From contig NZ_DASYHS010000207.1 of NCBI RefSeq assembly GCF_035998295.1, positions 1 to 64,000 on the forward strand: DNA of 64,000 nucleotides. The letters are read 5' to 3'. The position numbers and the translations under genes are program-made. Shown here piece by piece: positions 15,796 to 24,718 of the stretch (position 1 is its first letter; every line of letters starts with the position of its first letter). The notes below the pieces were generated by a model, which ran no database searches, was not told the DNA's origin, and was given only the letters and a program-made list of their open reading frames with translations. The DNA is from DASYHS01 sp035998295. Lineage in GTDB: Bacteria > Pseudomonadota > Alphaproteobacteria > Azospirillales > Azospirillaceae.

Positions 15796-16490
15796 GGCGC
15801 TTCCTGCACCTTCATTTCGACGCGCCGATGATGAGCTTCGGCGGCATCCGCATCGACGCGCTGCCGGACGCGTATCCCGTGCCGACGGCCTCCATGGTCG
15901 CCGGCCTGATTGCCAACGCCTTCGGCGTGCTGAGGGCGCAGACGGACCTGCTCCAGCGGCTGCAGGACGCGATCGCGGTCGCGAGCGGCGTGGTCCGCCA
16001 CGGCACGCGCGTCGTCGACTTCCAGACCGCCGACCTGGGCAAGCCGCACATGCGCGGGCCGATGTGGACGAGGTCCGGCCCGCCCTTCGCCCGCGCCGGC
16101 CAGGGCGTCGCCGAGAAGAGGCAGCTCCAGTGGCGGCCCTACGTCGCCGACGCGGACGTCCACACGGTGGTGTGGTGCGTCGGCGACCCGCCCTGGACCC
16201 TGGAGCAGATGGCCGAGCGCATCGCGGAGCCGGCGCGCCCGCTCTTCATCGGCCGGGCGAACTGTCCGCCGGTGCGGCCGCTGTGCCCGGGCATCGTCGA
16301 GGCCGAGACCGCCGAGGCCGCGTTGCGTGCCGCGGCCGGCGACCGGCTGCGCGAATTGCACCTGCCGCTCGACGAGGCGGGCATGGAGCCGGAGGACCGG
16401 CTGGTCAGCGTCCATGGTCGCCGGCTGTGGGACCTCAACGTCCATGCCGGGGCCGACCCGGTGGTGGTCAGGACCGTGAGGGCGGCATGA
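15792..16490 (+). CDS. cas5e: Cas5e (CasD), Cascade 5'-handle subunit
   Basis: This 232-residue Cas5-type RAMP protein caps the 5' handle of the crRNA and contacts Cas8e. The start MRRFLHLHFDAPMMSFGGIR, then PTASMVAGLIANAFG, and the Arg-rich thumb region HGTRVVDFQTAD to HMRGPMWTRSGPP match the Cas5e layout. The ATG overlaps the cas7e stop (ATGA) and the stop overlaps cas6e, so the operon is translated as a coupled unit. Length is close to the E. coli protein (224). Confidence 0.95.
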   Translation: MRRFLHLHFDAPMMSFGGIRIDALPDAYPVPTASMVAGLIANAFGVLRAQTDLLQRLQDAIAVASGVVRHGTRVVDFQTADLGKPHMRGPMWTRSGPPFARAGQGVAEKRQLQWRPYVADADVHTVVWCVGDPPWTLEQMAERIAEPARPLFIGRANCPPVRPLCPGIVEAETAEAALRAAAGDRLRELHLPLDEAGMEPEDRLVSVHGRRLWDLNVHAGADPVVVRTVRAA

Positions 16491-17239
16491 CCGCGATCGA
16501 GGTCGCGCAGGTGCCGATCGGCCTGCCGGCGGCGGTCCGCTGGTTCCGGGAGATCTGGCCGGCCGAGGGGCCGTGGGCCCGGGACGAGGGCTTCCTCGTC
16601 AAGTCGGCGCTGACGGAGCTGTTCGGTACCGAGGCGGCGCCCCGGCCATGGCGCGTGCAGACGCGCCTGGACGACGGGCGGGTCCTGGTCGTCGGCTATT
16701 CCCGTCACGACGCCCAGGCCCTGCGCGAGCGGGCGCTGCTGGCGCTGCCCGGCCTGCGCGCCGCGGTGGAGGCCGACGCGATCATGACCGCGCCGCTGTC
16801 CGTGCCTGCGGCGGGGCGGCGGGTGCAGGGATGGGTCTCGCTGTGCCCGACCCGGCGCACCGACCTGGCGGCTGACGGCGCCGCCGGCCGCCGGCGCGAG
16901 CTGGACGCCTATCTGGCCGAGGTCGAGCGGGCGCGGCGCGAGGGCAGGCCGCCGCCCGCGCGCGAGGAGGTCTATGCGGACTACCTGCGCGCGGCGCTGG
17001 CGGGCGCCATGGACGTCGGGCCCGTCGCCCAGCGCGCGTTCGCGATCGCCCGCATGGCGCGCAAGGACGCGGCCGGCCGGCCGATGCGGCAGGTCGGGTT
17101 CCCCTCGGCACTGCTGCAGTTCGAGGGCACGGTCGCGGACCCCGGGCTGCTGCGCGAGAGGATGGCGTCGGGCATCGGCCGCGCCCGCGCCTTCGGCTTC
17201 GGCATGCTGCTGTTGAGGCCGTCGGGCGGCATGACCTGA
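16487..17239 (+). CDS. cas6e: Cas6e (Cse3/CasE)-family crRNA-processing subunit
   Basis: This 250-residue protein has the double RAMP/ferredoxin-like plan of Cas6e, which cuts repeat RNA and stays on the 3' hairpin. The diagnostic middle reads DEGFLVKSALTELFG followed by PWRVQTRLDDGRVLVVGYS, and the C-terminal Gly-rich loop reads GIGRARAFGFGMLLL. In the usual pattern (G-Y-x-L-H-x-x-L) the catalytic His sits where this protein has Lys39, so cleavage may use another residue or be lost; this rests on a by-eye alignment. It overlaps cas5e by ATGA and is the last gene of the operon. No cas1, cas2 or cas3 follows. Confidence 0.9.
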   Translation: MTAIEVAQVPIGLPAAVRWFREIWPAEGPWARDEGFLVKSALTELFGTEAAPRPWRVQTRLDDGRVLVVGYSRHDAQALRERALLALPGLRAAVEADAIMTAPLSVPAAGRRVQGWVSLCPTRRTDLAADGAAGRRRELDAYLAEVERARREGRPPPAREEVYADYLRAALAGAMDVGPVAQRAFAIARMARKDAAGRPMRQVGFPSALLQFEGTVADPGLLRERMASGIGRARAFGFGMLLLRPSGGMT

Positions 17240-17361
17240 CCGGCACGGCCGCGACGCAGCCGCGCCCCGGCGTTTCCGTCAGCGTCCCCGGGGCGCGATT
17301 TGACTCCCGCGCGCCCGCATCGGTAGTATCGCGCCGCAATACGGGCAGGGCCGGGGCATAG

Positions 17362-17811
17362 ATGGACGACGTGCGCAAGACTCTCGACGGCCTCGCCGGC
17401 TACTTCATCGAGGACCTGTCGGTCGGCATGTCGGCGGCCTACGCCAAGACGATCACCGACGCCGACATCGTGCTGTTCGCCGGGGTGTCGGGCGACACCA
17501 ACCCCGTCCACATGAACGAGGACTACGCGCGCGGGACGATGTTCGGCGGCCGCATCGCCCACGGCATGCTGTCGGCCAGCTTCATCTCGACCGTGATGGG
17601 CACCCGCCTGCCGGGGCCCGGCTGCATCTACATGACCCAGAACCTGCGCTTCAAGGCGCCGGTACGCGTCGGCGACACCGTCGTCGCCCGGGTCACGGTC
17701 GCCGAGCTGATGCCGGAGAAGCGGCGCGCCGTGATGCAGACCGTCTGCACCGTCGGCAAGACCGTCGTGATCGAAGGCGACGCCCTGGTGATGGTCCCCT
17801 CGCGCGTCTGA
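17362..17811 (+). CDS. MaoC-like (R)-specific enoyl-CoA hydratase
   Basis: This 149-residue hot-dog-fold protein has the hydratase-2 motif SGDTNPVHMNEDYA (catalytic Asp and His) followed by GGRIAHGMLSASFIS. It resembles PhaJ-type hydratases, which convert trans-2-enoyl-CoA to (R)-3-hydroxyacyl-CoA for polyhydroxyalkanoate synthesis or fatty-acid degradation. It has no signal peptide. It is separated from cas6e by 122 bp and from ribF by about 120 bp, so it is probably transcribed alone. Confidence 0.85.
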   Translation: MDDVRKTLDGLAGYFIEDLSVGMSAAYAKTITDADIVLFAGVSGDTNPVHMNEDYARGTMFGGRIAHGMLSASFISTVMGTRLPGPGCIYMTQNLRFKAPVRVGDTVVARVTVAELMPEKRRAVMQTVCTVGKTVVIEGDALVMVPSRV

Positions 17812-17931
17812 CGAGCCCTTCCCCGCCTGCGGGCCCGCACCCGGTGCCGATGGACGGCGGGCCGGAACTGTTGGTATTCACAGCCGCGGATTTTTGGGCT
17901 AAGCGAGGGTGGGCCGAGAGGGGGGCCCGTG

Positions 17932-18873
17932 ATGCGTATCTTCAGACACACGGGCTGCCTGCCCGCGGACGCCCGCGGCGCGGTGGCAGCGCTCGGCAAT
18001 TTCGACGGCGTGCATCTCGGCCACCAGGCCGTGATCGGCACGGCCGCCGGCATCGCGGGCCCGGCCGGCGCGCCGCTCGCGGTGCTGACCTTCGAGCCCC
18101 ATCCCCGCCGCGTGTTCCGCCCCGACGACCCGCCGTTCCGGCTGACGCCGTTCCGCATCAAGGCCCGCCAGATCGAGGCGCTCGGCGTCGACCTGCTGTT
18201 CGTGGTCCATTTCGATCCCGACTTCGCGAAGCGGACGGCCGAGGCCTTCGTCGAGGAGGTGCTGGTCCGCGACCTGGGCGTGCGCCACGTCGTCGTCGGC
18301 TACGACTTCGTCTTCGGCCGCGGCCGGGGCGGGAACGTCGGCCTGCTGTCCGCGATGTCCGGCCGGCTCGGCTTCGGCGTCACCTCCGTGGAGCCGGCGA
18401 CCGGCCCGGAAGGCACGGTGCTCTCCTCGACGCGCGTTCGCACCCTCCTGGCGGAGGGCCGCCCCCGCGACGCGGCCCTCGTGCTCGGCCGGCCGTGGGA
18501 GATCGAGGGCCGCGTCGAGGGCGGGTTCCAGCGCGGCCGCACGATCGGCTTTCCGACCGCCAACGTGGCGCTCGACGACTATCTCCGCCCGGCCTTCGGG
18601 GTCTATGCCGTCCGCGCCGGGATCGACCGGGGCGTCGGCACGGACTGGCTGCCGGGGGTGGCCAATCTCGGCCGCCGGCCGACCGTCGGCGGCACGGCGG
18701 AACTGCTGGAGGTGCATCTGTTCGACTTCGGCGGCGACCTCTACGGCCGGCACCTGCGCGTCCAGCTCGTCGAGTTCCTGAGGCCGGAGCGCAAGTTCGA
18801 CGGCCTCGACGCGCTCAAGGCGCAGATCGCGCTCGACGCCGAGGCGGCCCGCCGGCTGCTTTCCAGCGGCTGA
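17932..18873 (+). CDS. ribF: Bifunctional riboflavin kinase / FAD synthetase
   Basis: The 313-residue protein makes FMN and then FAD. The N-terminal adenylyltransferase half has LGNFDGVHLGHQ and TFEPHPRRVF, with the later motif SSTRVRTLLAEG. The C-terminal flavokinase half has GRTIGFPTANVAL and GVYAVRA, and ends in LRPERKFDGLDALKAQI. All key motifs are present. The ATG at 17932 directly follows an in-frame GTG at 17929. It precedes cmk by 31 bp and may be transcribed with it. Confidence 0.95.
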   Translation: MRIFRHTGCLPADARGAVAALGNFDGVHLGHQAVIGTAAGIAGPAGAPLAVLTFEPHPRRVFRPDDPPFRLTPFRIKARQIEALGVDLLFVVHFDPDFAKRTAEAFVEEVLVRDLGVRHVVVGYDFVFGRGRGGNVGLLSAMSGRLGFGVTSVEPATGPEGTVLSSTRVRTLLAEGRPRDAALVLGRPWEIEGRVEGGFQRGRTIGFPTANVALDDYLRPAFGVYAVRAGIDRGVGTDWLPGVANLGRRPTVGGTAELLEVHLFDFGGDLYGRHLRVQLVEFLRPERKFDGLDALKAQIALDAEAARRLLSSG

Positions 18874-18904
18874 GCCGTCCGACACTCCTGGCCATGGACC
18901 GCCC

Positions 18905-19588
18905 ATGAACCCCGCAGAGATCCCCCAGGTCGCCACCCCGGTCATCGCGATAGACGGCACCGCCGCCAGCGGCAAGGGCACGGTCGCGCGCCGCGTGGCC
19001 GAGGCGCTCGGCTTCGACCATCTCGACACCGGGGCCCTCTACCGCGCGGTCGGGCTGGCCGTCCTGCGGTCCGGCGGCGATCCGGGGGACGCGGCGGCGG
19101 CGGCGCGCGCGGCCCAGTCGCTGCGGCCGGGCGACATCGGGGGCCTGATCGGCGACCCGGCGCTGCGCAGCGAGACGACCGGCTCGGCGGCCAGCAAGGT
19201 CGCCGTCGTGCCGGCCGTGCGCGAAGCGCTTCTCGACTTCCAGCGCGGCTTCGCCGGCCACCCGCCGCGCGGCCGCGGCGCGGTGCTGGACGGGCGCGAC
19301 ATCGGCACGGTCGTCTGTCCGGACGCCGCCGCCAAGCTGTTCGTGACCGCGGACGTGGAAGTACGTGCCGAACGCCGACTCAAGGAGTTGCTCGGCCGCG
19401 GCGCACCGGCTATATATGCCGCTGTCCTGGAGGACATGAGGGAACGCGACGCGCGAGACAGCCAGAGGGCGGTGGCACCGCTCCGGCCGGCCGCCGACGC
19501 GTTTCTGCTCGATACGTCGTCCCTCGATGCCGACCAGGCGTTCGAGGCGGCCATGTCCTTCATCAGGACGAAGGCCGGGATCGGCTGA
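18905..19588 (+). CDS. cmk: Cytidylate kinase
   Basis: This enzyme phosphorylates CMP/dCMP. The 227-residue protein has the P-loop AIDGTAASGKGTVARRVA, HLDTGALYRAVG, the nucleotide-binding DGRDIGTVVCPDA and the lid Arg set RERDARDSQRAVAP. cmk directly before rpsA is standard proteobacterial order. The more usual upstream aroA is not here; ribF takes its place. Confidence 0.95.
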   Translation: MNPAEIPQVATPVIAIDGTAASGKGTVARRVAEALGFDHLDTGALYRAVGLAVLRSGGDPGDAAAAARAAQSLRPGDIGGLIGDPALRSETTGSAASKVAVVPAVREALLDFQRGFAGHPPRGRGAVLDGRDIGTVVCPDAAAKLFVTADVEVRAERRLKELLGRGAPAIYAAVLEDMRERDARDSQRAVAPLRPAADAFLLDTSSLDADQAFEAAMSFIRTKAGIG

Positions 19589-19721
19589 GATCCGGCCTTT
19601 CGACGATCCAGGACGATAATCCAAGTCGCCGGGCATGGGGTCCGGCGCGGCGGACGGTTCCCTGTTAACACGAGTGTGCCGACAGGGAGCCGGGCGCTTT
19701 CGTATCAACCAAGGAGTTTCA

Positions 19722-21443
19722 ATGGCACAGCTTGCAGCCAAGTCCGACAGCATGGGCGACAAGGAAAGCTTCGCCGCCCTGTTGGAGGAGTCGCTCGGCA
19801 CGTCCGACAGCCTCGAGGGTACCGTCGTCAAGGGCCGGGTCGTCTCGGTCGAGAACGACATGGTCCTGATCGATGTCGGCCTGAAGTCCGAGGGCCGCGT
19901 CCAGATGAAGGAATTCGCCGGCCCCGGCGGTCAGCCTGCCGAGCTGAAGGCTGGCGACACGGTCGAGGTCTACCTGGAGCGCATGGAGGACAAGAACGGC
20001 GAGGCCGTCCTGTCCCGCGAGAAGGCGAAGCGCGAGGAGGCCTGGACCCAGCTCGAGAAGGCGTTCAACGAGCAGCAGCGGGTCACGGGCATCATCTTCG
20101 GCCGCGTCAAGGGCGGCTTCACCGTCGACCTCTCGGGCGCCGTGGCGTTCCTGCCCGGCAGCCAGGTCGACATCCGTCCCGTCCGCGACATCTCCCCGCT
20201 GCTCGGCACCCCGCAGCCGTTCCAGATCCTCAAGATGGACCGCTCGCGCGGCAACATCGTCGTGTCGCGGCGCGCCGTGCTCGAGGAGAGCCGGGCCGAG
20301 GCGCGCTCGGAGCTGGTGGCCAACCTCAAGGAAGGCCAGGTGCTCCAGGGCGTCGTCAAGAACATCACCGACTACGGTGCGTTCGTCGACCTGGGCGGCG
20401 TGGACGGCCTGCTGCACGTCACCGACATCGCGTGGCGCCGCATCAACCACCCGTCCGAGGCGCTGCAGATCGGCCAGACCGTCACGGTCCAGGTCATCCG
20501 CTTCAACCCCGAGACCCAGCGCATCAGCCTCGGCATGAAGCAGCTCGAGGCCGACCCGTGGGAAGGCGTCGAGGCGAAGTATCCGGTCGGGGCCAAGTTC
20601 AAGGGCCGCGTCACCAACATCACGGACTACGGCGCGTTCGTGGAGCTGGAGCCGGGCATCGAGGGGCTGGTCCACGTCTCCGAGATGTCCTGGACCAAGA
20701 AGAATGTCCACCCCGGCAAGATCGTGTCGACCTCCCAGGAGGTCGAGGTGATGATCCTCGACGTCGATCCGCAGAAGCGGCGCATCTCGCTGGGCCTCAA
20801 GCAGTGCCTGGAGAACCCGTGGGAGTCCTTCGTGGACAAGTACCCGGCGGGGACCGAGCTCGAGGGCGAGGTCAAGAACATCACGGAGTTCGGTCTGTTC
20901 GTGGGCCTTCCGGGCGACATCGACGGCATGGTCCACATGTCGGACATCGACTGGAACAAGGCCGGCGAGGAGGCGATCGCCGAGTTCAAGAAGGGCGACC
21001 ACGTCCGCGTCAAGGTCCTCGACGTCGACGTCGAGAAGGAGCGCATCAGCCTCGGCATCAAGCAGTTGGGCAGCGATCCGTTCGAGTCCGCGGCGGCCGG
21101 CCTGCGCAAGGGTGAGGTCGTGACCTGCACCGTGACCCAGGTGACCGACAACGGCATCGAGGTTTCGGTCGGCGACGGCTACCAGGGCTTCATCCGCAAG
21201 TCCGACCTGTCGCGCGAACGTTCGGAGCAGCGCCCCGACCGCTTCGCCGTCGGCGATAAGGTCGACGCCAAGGTGACCCAGGTCGATCGCAGCTCGCGCC
21301 GCATCGGCCTGTCGATCAAGGCGAAGGAAGTCGAGGAGGAGAAGCAGGCGATGGCCGAGTTCGGTTCGTCCGACAGCGGCGCCTCGCTCGGCGACATCCT
21401 CGGGGCCGCCCTGCGCCGCAGGCAGCAGGAAGGCGACGAGTAG
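19722..21443 (+). CDS. rpsA: Ribosomal protein S1
   Basis: This 573-residue protein of the 30S subunit brings mRNA to the ribosome. It is built of six S1 (OB-fold) repeats, with the strongest signatures being NITDYGAFVDLGGVDGLLHV, NITDYGAFVELEPGIEGLVH and NITEFGLFVGLPGDIDGMVH. Start ATG 19722 follows AAGGAG (19711-19716) with good spacing. Codon use is markedly biased toward optimal codons (for example AAG, ATC, CTC), as expected for a highly expressed gene. A strong terminator follows. Confidence 0.97.
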   Translation: MAQLAAKSDSMGDKESFAALLEESLGTSDSLEGTVVKGRVVSVENDMVLIDVGLKSEGRVQMKEFAGPGGQPAELKAGDTVEVYLERMEDKNGEAVLSREKAKREEAWTQLEKAFNEQQRVTGIIFGRVKGGFTVDLSGAVAFLPGSQVDIRPVRDISPLLGTPQPFQILKMDRSRGNIVVSRRAVLEESRAEARSELVANLKEGQVLQGVVKNITDYGAFVDLGGVDGLLHVTDIAWRRINHPSEALQIGQTVTVQVIRFNPETQRISLGMKQLEADPWEGVEAKYPVGAKFKGRVTNITDYGAFVELEPGIEGLVHVSEMSWTKKNVHPGKIVSTSQEVEVMILDVDPQKRRISLGLKQCLENPWESFVDKYPAGTELEGEVKNITEFGLFVGLPGDIDGMVHMSDIDWNKAGEEAIAEFKKGDHVRVKVLDVDVEKERISLGIKQLGSDPFESAAAGLRKGEVVTCTVTQVTDNGIEVSVGDGYQGFIRKSDLSRERSEQRPDRFAVGDKVDAKVTQVDRSSRRIGLSIKAKEVEEEKQAMAEFGSSDSGASLGDILGAALRRRQQEGDE

Positions 21444-21468
21444 TCCTCGTCTCCGAGCCAGACGGGAA

Positions 21469-21508
21469 GGGCCGCCGCGGGAGACCGCGGCGGCCCTCTT
21501 CGTTTCTT
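21469..21508 (+). terminator. Intrinsic terminator of rpsA
   Basis: GGGCCGCCGCGG and CCGCGGCGGCCC form a 12-bp perfect stem around GAGA, followed by TCTTCGTTTCTT. It lies 26 bases after the rpsA stop. Confidence 0.9.
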
Positions 21509-21642
21509 CGTAAATGCTTGTTCCAGAGACACTTAGCTTGACGGTTGCGCCTCCGGTTTGGCACGCTCGTTCCGCCCGGCGTGTTCGACCGCATGCGCGA
21601 CCGCGCGTTCGGGAGGGCCGGGGAAAGCCAACGGAACGATCG

Positions 21643-21924
21643 ATGACCAAGTCGGAGCTGATCCTGCGTCTGGCGGAACGCCACCCCCATCTCCTGCAGC
21701 GCGACGTCGAGCGCATCGTCACCACGATCTTCGACGAGATCTCCGCGGCGCTCGCGCGCGGCGAGCGGGTCGAGCTGCGCGGGTTCGGCGCCTTCTCGGT
21801 GAAGCGGCGGGACGCGAGGGTGGGGCGGAACCCGCGCACCGGTGCCAGCGTTCAGGTCGATGAGAAATTCATCCCGTTCTTCAAGACCGGCAAGCAGCTT
21901 CGCGAGCGGCTGAACGCGGAGTGA
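21643..21924 (+). CDS. ihfB: Integration host factor beta subunit
   Basis: This 93-residue HU/IHF-family DNA-bending protein starts MTKSELILRLAERHPHL, which is typical of IhfB. ELRGFGAFSVKRRDARVGRN and PRTGASVQVDEKFIPFFKTG contain the beta-ribbon arm with the intercalating Pro region. The start is preceded by a GGAAC-containing leader at 21632-21636. It is next to rpsA and before the lapA-like gene, the standard alphaproteobacterial order. Confidence 0.95.
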   Translation: MTKSELILRLAERHPHLLQRDVERIVTTIFDEISAALARGERVELRGFGAFSVKRRDARVGRNPRTGASVQVDEKFIPFFKTGKQLRERLNAE

Positions 21925-21952
21925 ACGCCCGCGTCGCACTGGGAGACCGTCT

Positions 21953-22348
21953 TTGCGCCATCTGTCCTGGGTCATCACCATCCCGCTCGCGCTTCTCGTC
22001 ATCTCGTTCGCGGTCAGCAATCGCGACGAGGTCTCGCTCGGCCTGTGGCCACTGCCGGGCCGGATGGAAGTGCCGCTGTTCCTGGTCGGGCTGCTGGGGC
22101 TGCTGATCGGCTTCCTCGCCGGCGGCATCGTCGCCTGGGTGGCGGGGCGCCGGCACCGCGTCGCGGCGAGGCGGGAGGCGCGCCGCGCCGCCCGGCTGTC
22201 GCAGGAACTGGACGACGAGCGCCGGCGGCACGCGACGGCGGAGGCGAAGCTGGCCGAGGCGGCGCGCGAGGTGTCGGCCGCGGCGTCGGCGCTGCCGGTC
22301 GGACCGTCGGCCAAGACGCGCCTGGAGCTGGCCGGCCCGAAACAATGA
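21953..22348 (+). CDS. LapA-domain (DUF1049) inner-membrane protein
   Basis: The 131-residue protein from a TTG start (after GGGAGA at 21941) has two membrane segments, ITIPLALLVISFAVSN and VGLLGLLIGFLAGGIVAWVAG, separated by the LapA signature NRDEVSLGLWPLP. A long Arg/Ala/Glu-rich cytoplasmic coiled coil follows. LapA/LapB in E. coli help control LPS synthesis, but alphaproteobacterial members are poorly known. Its place after ihfB and ahead of pyrF is conserved in the class. Confidence 0.85.
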   Translation: MRHLSWVITIPLALLVISFAVSNRDEVSLGLWPLPGRMEVPLFLVGLLGLLIGFLAGGIVAWVAGRRHRVAARREARRAARLSQELDDERRRHATAEAKLAEAAREVSAAASALPVGPSAKTRLELAGPKQ

Positions 22349-22396
22349 TCCTTCCGGCGGCCGCGCGCCGGAACACGTGACGCGAGGAAGTCCGCG

Positions 22397-23332
22397 ATGC
22401 GCATCATCAGTGCCGCCGAACTGGAGGCCGTGCTCGATTTCGGCCCCCTGGTCGAGAGATTGCGCCGGATGTTCCGCTCCGGATGCGAGGCACCGGTGCG
22501 TCATCACCACACGGTGCCGACCTTGGGCCAGCACGCCGCGACGCTGCTGCTGATGCCCGCCTGGCAGATGGGGCGCCACATCGGCGTCAAGATCGTGACC
22601 GTGTTCCCGGAGAACGGCGAGAAGTCCCTGCCCTCCGTGATGGGGGCCTATCTGCTGCTGGACGGCAAGACCGGCACGCCGCTGGCGCTTCTGGACGGCC
22701 CGACCCTGACGATCAAGCGGACGGCCTCGGCCTCGGCGCTGGCGGCCTCCTATCTCGCGCGGCCCGACGCGTCGCGCCTGCTGATGGTCGGCACCGGGGC
22801 GCTCGCGCCCAACCTCGTGCTCGCCCATGCCACGGTCCGGCCGATCCGCGAGGTGCTGATCTGGGGCCGCTCCGTGGCCAAGGCCGAACGGCTGGCCCGG
22901 GCGCTGGGCCGCAAGGGGCTGTCCGTCTCGGCCACCGACGACCTCGAGGCGGCGGCCCGCGGCGCCCACGTGATCTCCTGCGCCACGCTGGCGCGCGAGC
23001 CGCTGATCCGGGGCGAGTGGCTGCCGGACGGCTGCCACCTCGACCTCGTCGGCGGCTTCACGCCCGAGATGCGCGAGGCCGACGACGAGGCGGTCCGGCG
23101 CGCCCGCGTCTTCGTCGACACCGTCGAGGGGGCCACGAAGGAGGCGGGCGACATCGTGCAGCCGATCGCCGCCGGCGTGCTGGACGCCGGGGACATCGCC
23201 GGCGACCTGTTCGCGCTGACCCGCGGCGAGCGGGCCGGCCGGCGCTTCTACGACCAGATCACCCTATTCAAGTCGGTGGGCACCGCGCTGGAGGACCTCG
23301 CCGCGGCCCAGCTCGCGGTCGAGCTCGTCTGA
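22397..23332 (+). CDS. Ornithine cyclodeaminase / mu-crystallin family protein
   Basis: This 311-residue NAD-dependent enzyme has the family segments HHHTVPTLGQHAATLLLMPA, KIVTVFPENGEKSLPSV and LDGPTLTIKRTASASALA, and a Rossmann motif LLMVGTGALAPNLV. The family includes ornithine cyclodeaminase, alanine dehydrogenase and ketimine reductases, so the substrate is not certain. It sits between lapA and pyrF, where it is not usually found, and is therefore probably an insert in the conserved block. Confidence 0.85.
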   Translation: MRIISAAELEAVLDFGPLVERLRRMFRSGCEAPVRHHHTVPTLGQHAATLLLMPAWQMGRHIGVKIVTVFPENGEKSLPSVMGAYLLLDGKTGTPLALLDGPTLTIKRTASASALAASYLARPDASRLLMVGTGALAPNLVLAHATVRPIREVLIWGRSVAKAERLARALGRKGLSVSATDDLEAAARGAHVISCATLAREPLIRGEWLPDGCHLDLVGGFTPEMREADDEAVRRARVFVDTVEGATKEAGDIVQPIAAGVLDAGDIAGDLFALTRGERAGRRFYDQITLFKSVGTALEDLAAAQLAVELV

Positions 23333-23349
23333 CCGGAGAAAGGATTTCC

Positions 23350-24063
23350 ATGCTGCCCGCGCACCGCATCTTCGCCGCCGTCGACACTACCGGGACCGAG
23401 GAGGCGTCGGCCCTGATCGGGTCGCTCGCGGGCTCCGTCGGCGGCATCAAGCTCGGGCTCGAGTTCTTCGTCGCCCGCGGGCCGGACGGCATCCGCGCCG
23501 CGATGGGCGGCACGGGCCTGCCGCTGTTCCTGGACCTGAAGCTGCACGATATCCCCAACACCGTCGCGGGGGCCGTGCGGGCGGCCGTGCCGCTGGCGCC
23601 GGCCTTCCTGACGCTGCACGCGTCCGGCGGGCTGGCGATGATGCGGGCCGCGCGCGACGCGGCGCAGGACGCGGCGGCCCGGGCCGGCGTCGCGCCTCCC
23701 CGCCTGCTGGCGGTCACGGTGCTGACCAGCCTCGACGACGCCGATCTCGGCCGGGTCGGGCAGGCGGGCCCGGCCGCCGACCAGGTGGTGCGTCTGGCCG
23801 CCCTCGCGGCGGAGGCCGGCATCGACGGGATCGTCTGTTCGCCGGCCGAAGTCGCCGAGCAGCGCCGCCGCCACGGGCCGGGCTTCGTGCTGATGGTGCC
23901 GGGCATCCGGCCCGCCGGTTCGGACGTGGGCGACCAGAAGCGGGTCATGACCCCGCGCGAGGCGGTGGAGGCCGGGGCCGACTACCTCGTGATCGGGCGG
24001 CCGATCACGCAGGCCGCCGATCCCGCGGCGGCCGCGCGCGCGATCGTCGGAAGCCTGTCGTGA
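23350..24063 (+). CDS. pyrF: Orotidine 5'-phosphate decarboxylase
   Basis: This enzyme converts OMP to UMP. The 237-residue barrel has the catalytic tetrad in LFLDLKLHDIPNTVAG (Asp-Lys-Asp with the preceding Lys in GGIKLGLEFF) and the C-terminal phosphate loop VIGRPITQAADP. It follows GGAGAAAGGA and overlaps trpF by GTGA, so pyrF-trpF are co-translated. Confidence 0.95.
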   Translation: MLPAHRIFAAVDTTGTEEASALIGSLAGSVGGIKLGLEFFVARGPDGIRAAMGGTGLPLFLDLKLHDIPNTVAGAVRAAVPLAPAFLTLHASGGLAMMRAARDAAQDAAARAGVAPPRLLAVTVLTSLDDADLGRVGQAGPAADQVVRLAALAAEAGIDGIVCSPAEVAEQRRRHGPGFVLMVPGIRPAGSDVGDQKRVMTPREAVEAGADYLVIGRPITQAADPAAAARAIVGSLS

Positions 24064-24704
24064 CGGTCGCGGTCAAGATCTGCGGCATCGGCGATCCGGC
24101 GGCGATGACCGCGGCGGTGGAGGGCGGGGCGCGCTGGGCCGGCCTCGTCTTCTACGAGCGCTCTCCCCGCCACGTCGCGCCGCCGCTGGCGGCCGAGCTG
24201 GCGCGGATGGTTCCGACGGGGATACGCACGGTCGGCCTGTTCGTCGACCCCGACGACGAGTATCTCGCCAGCGTCGTGACGCGGGTGCCTCTCGACCTGA
24301 TCCAGCTCCACGGCGAGGAGACGCCGGCGCGCGTCGCCGCGATCCGGGCCGCCCATGCGATCCCGGTCATGAAGGCGCTCAAGGTCGGCGAACCGGGCGA
24401 CCTGGACCGTGCCGCCGCCTATGCGGGCAGCGCCGACCGGCTGCTGTTCGACGCCCGGCCGCCGGCGCGCGTCTCGGCGCTGCCGGGCGGCAACGGGATC
24501 CCGTTCGACTGGACGATCCTCGCCGGCCGCAGCTTCCCGCTGCCCTGGATGCTGTCCGGCGGGCTGACGGCCGCCAATCTCGGCGAGGCGGTCGCCGTCA
24601 GCGGGGCCGGCGCGGTCGACGTCAGCAGCGGCGTCGAGGACCGTCCCGGCCACAAGGACCCGGCGCTCGTCCGGGCGTTCCTGGCCGAGGCGGCCCGTCT
24701 CTGA
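24060..24704 (+). CDS. trpF: Phosphoribosylanthranilate isomerase
   Basis: This enzyme carries out the third step specific to tryptophan synthesis. The 214-residue barrel begins VKICGIGDPAAM with the catalytic Cys, then FYERSPRHV, LIQLHGEETPARV and MLSGGLTAANLGEA with a late catalytic Asp at VDVSSGVEDRPG. GTG start overlaps pyrF. In most alphaproteobacteria trpB follows directly; here 3.6 kb of other genes separate them. Confidence 0.95.
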   Translation: MTVAVKICGIGDPAAMTAAVEGGARWAGLVFYERSPRHVAPPLAAELARMVPTGIRTVGLFVDPDDEYLASVVTRVPLDLIQLHGEETPARVAAIRAAHAIPVMKALKVGEPGDLDRAAAYAGSADRLLFDARPPARVSALPGGNGIPFDWTILAGRSFPLPWMLSGGLTAANLGEAVAVSGAGAVDVSSGVEDRPGHKDPALVRAFLAEAARL

Positions 24705-24718
24705 CCGGAAGTGGCCAA

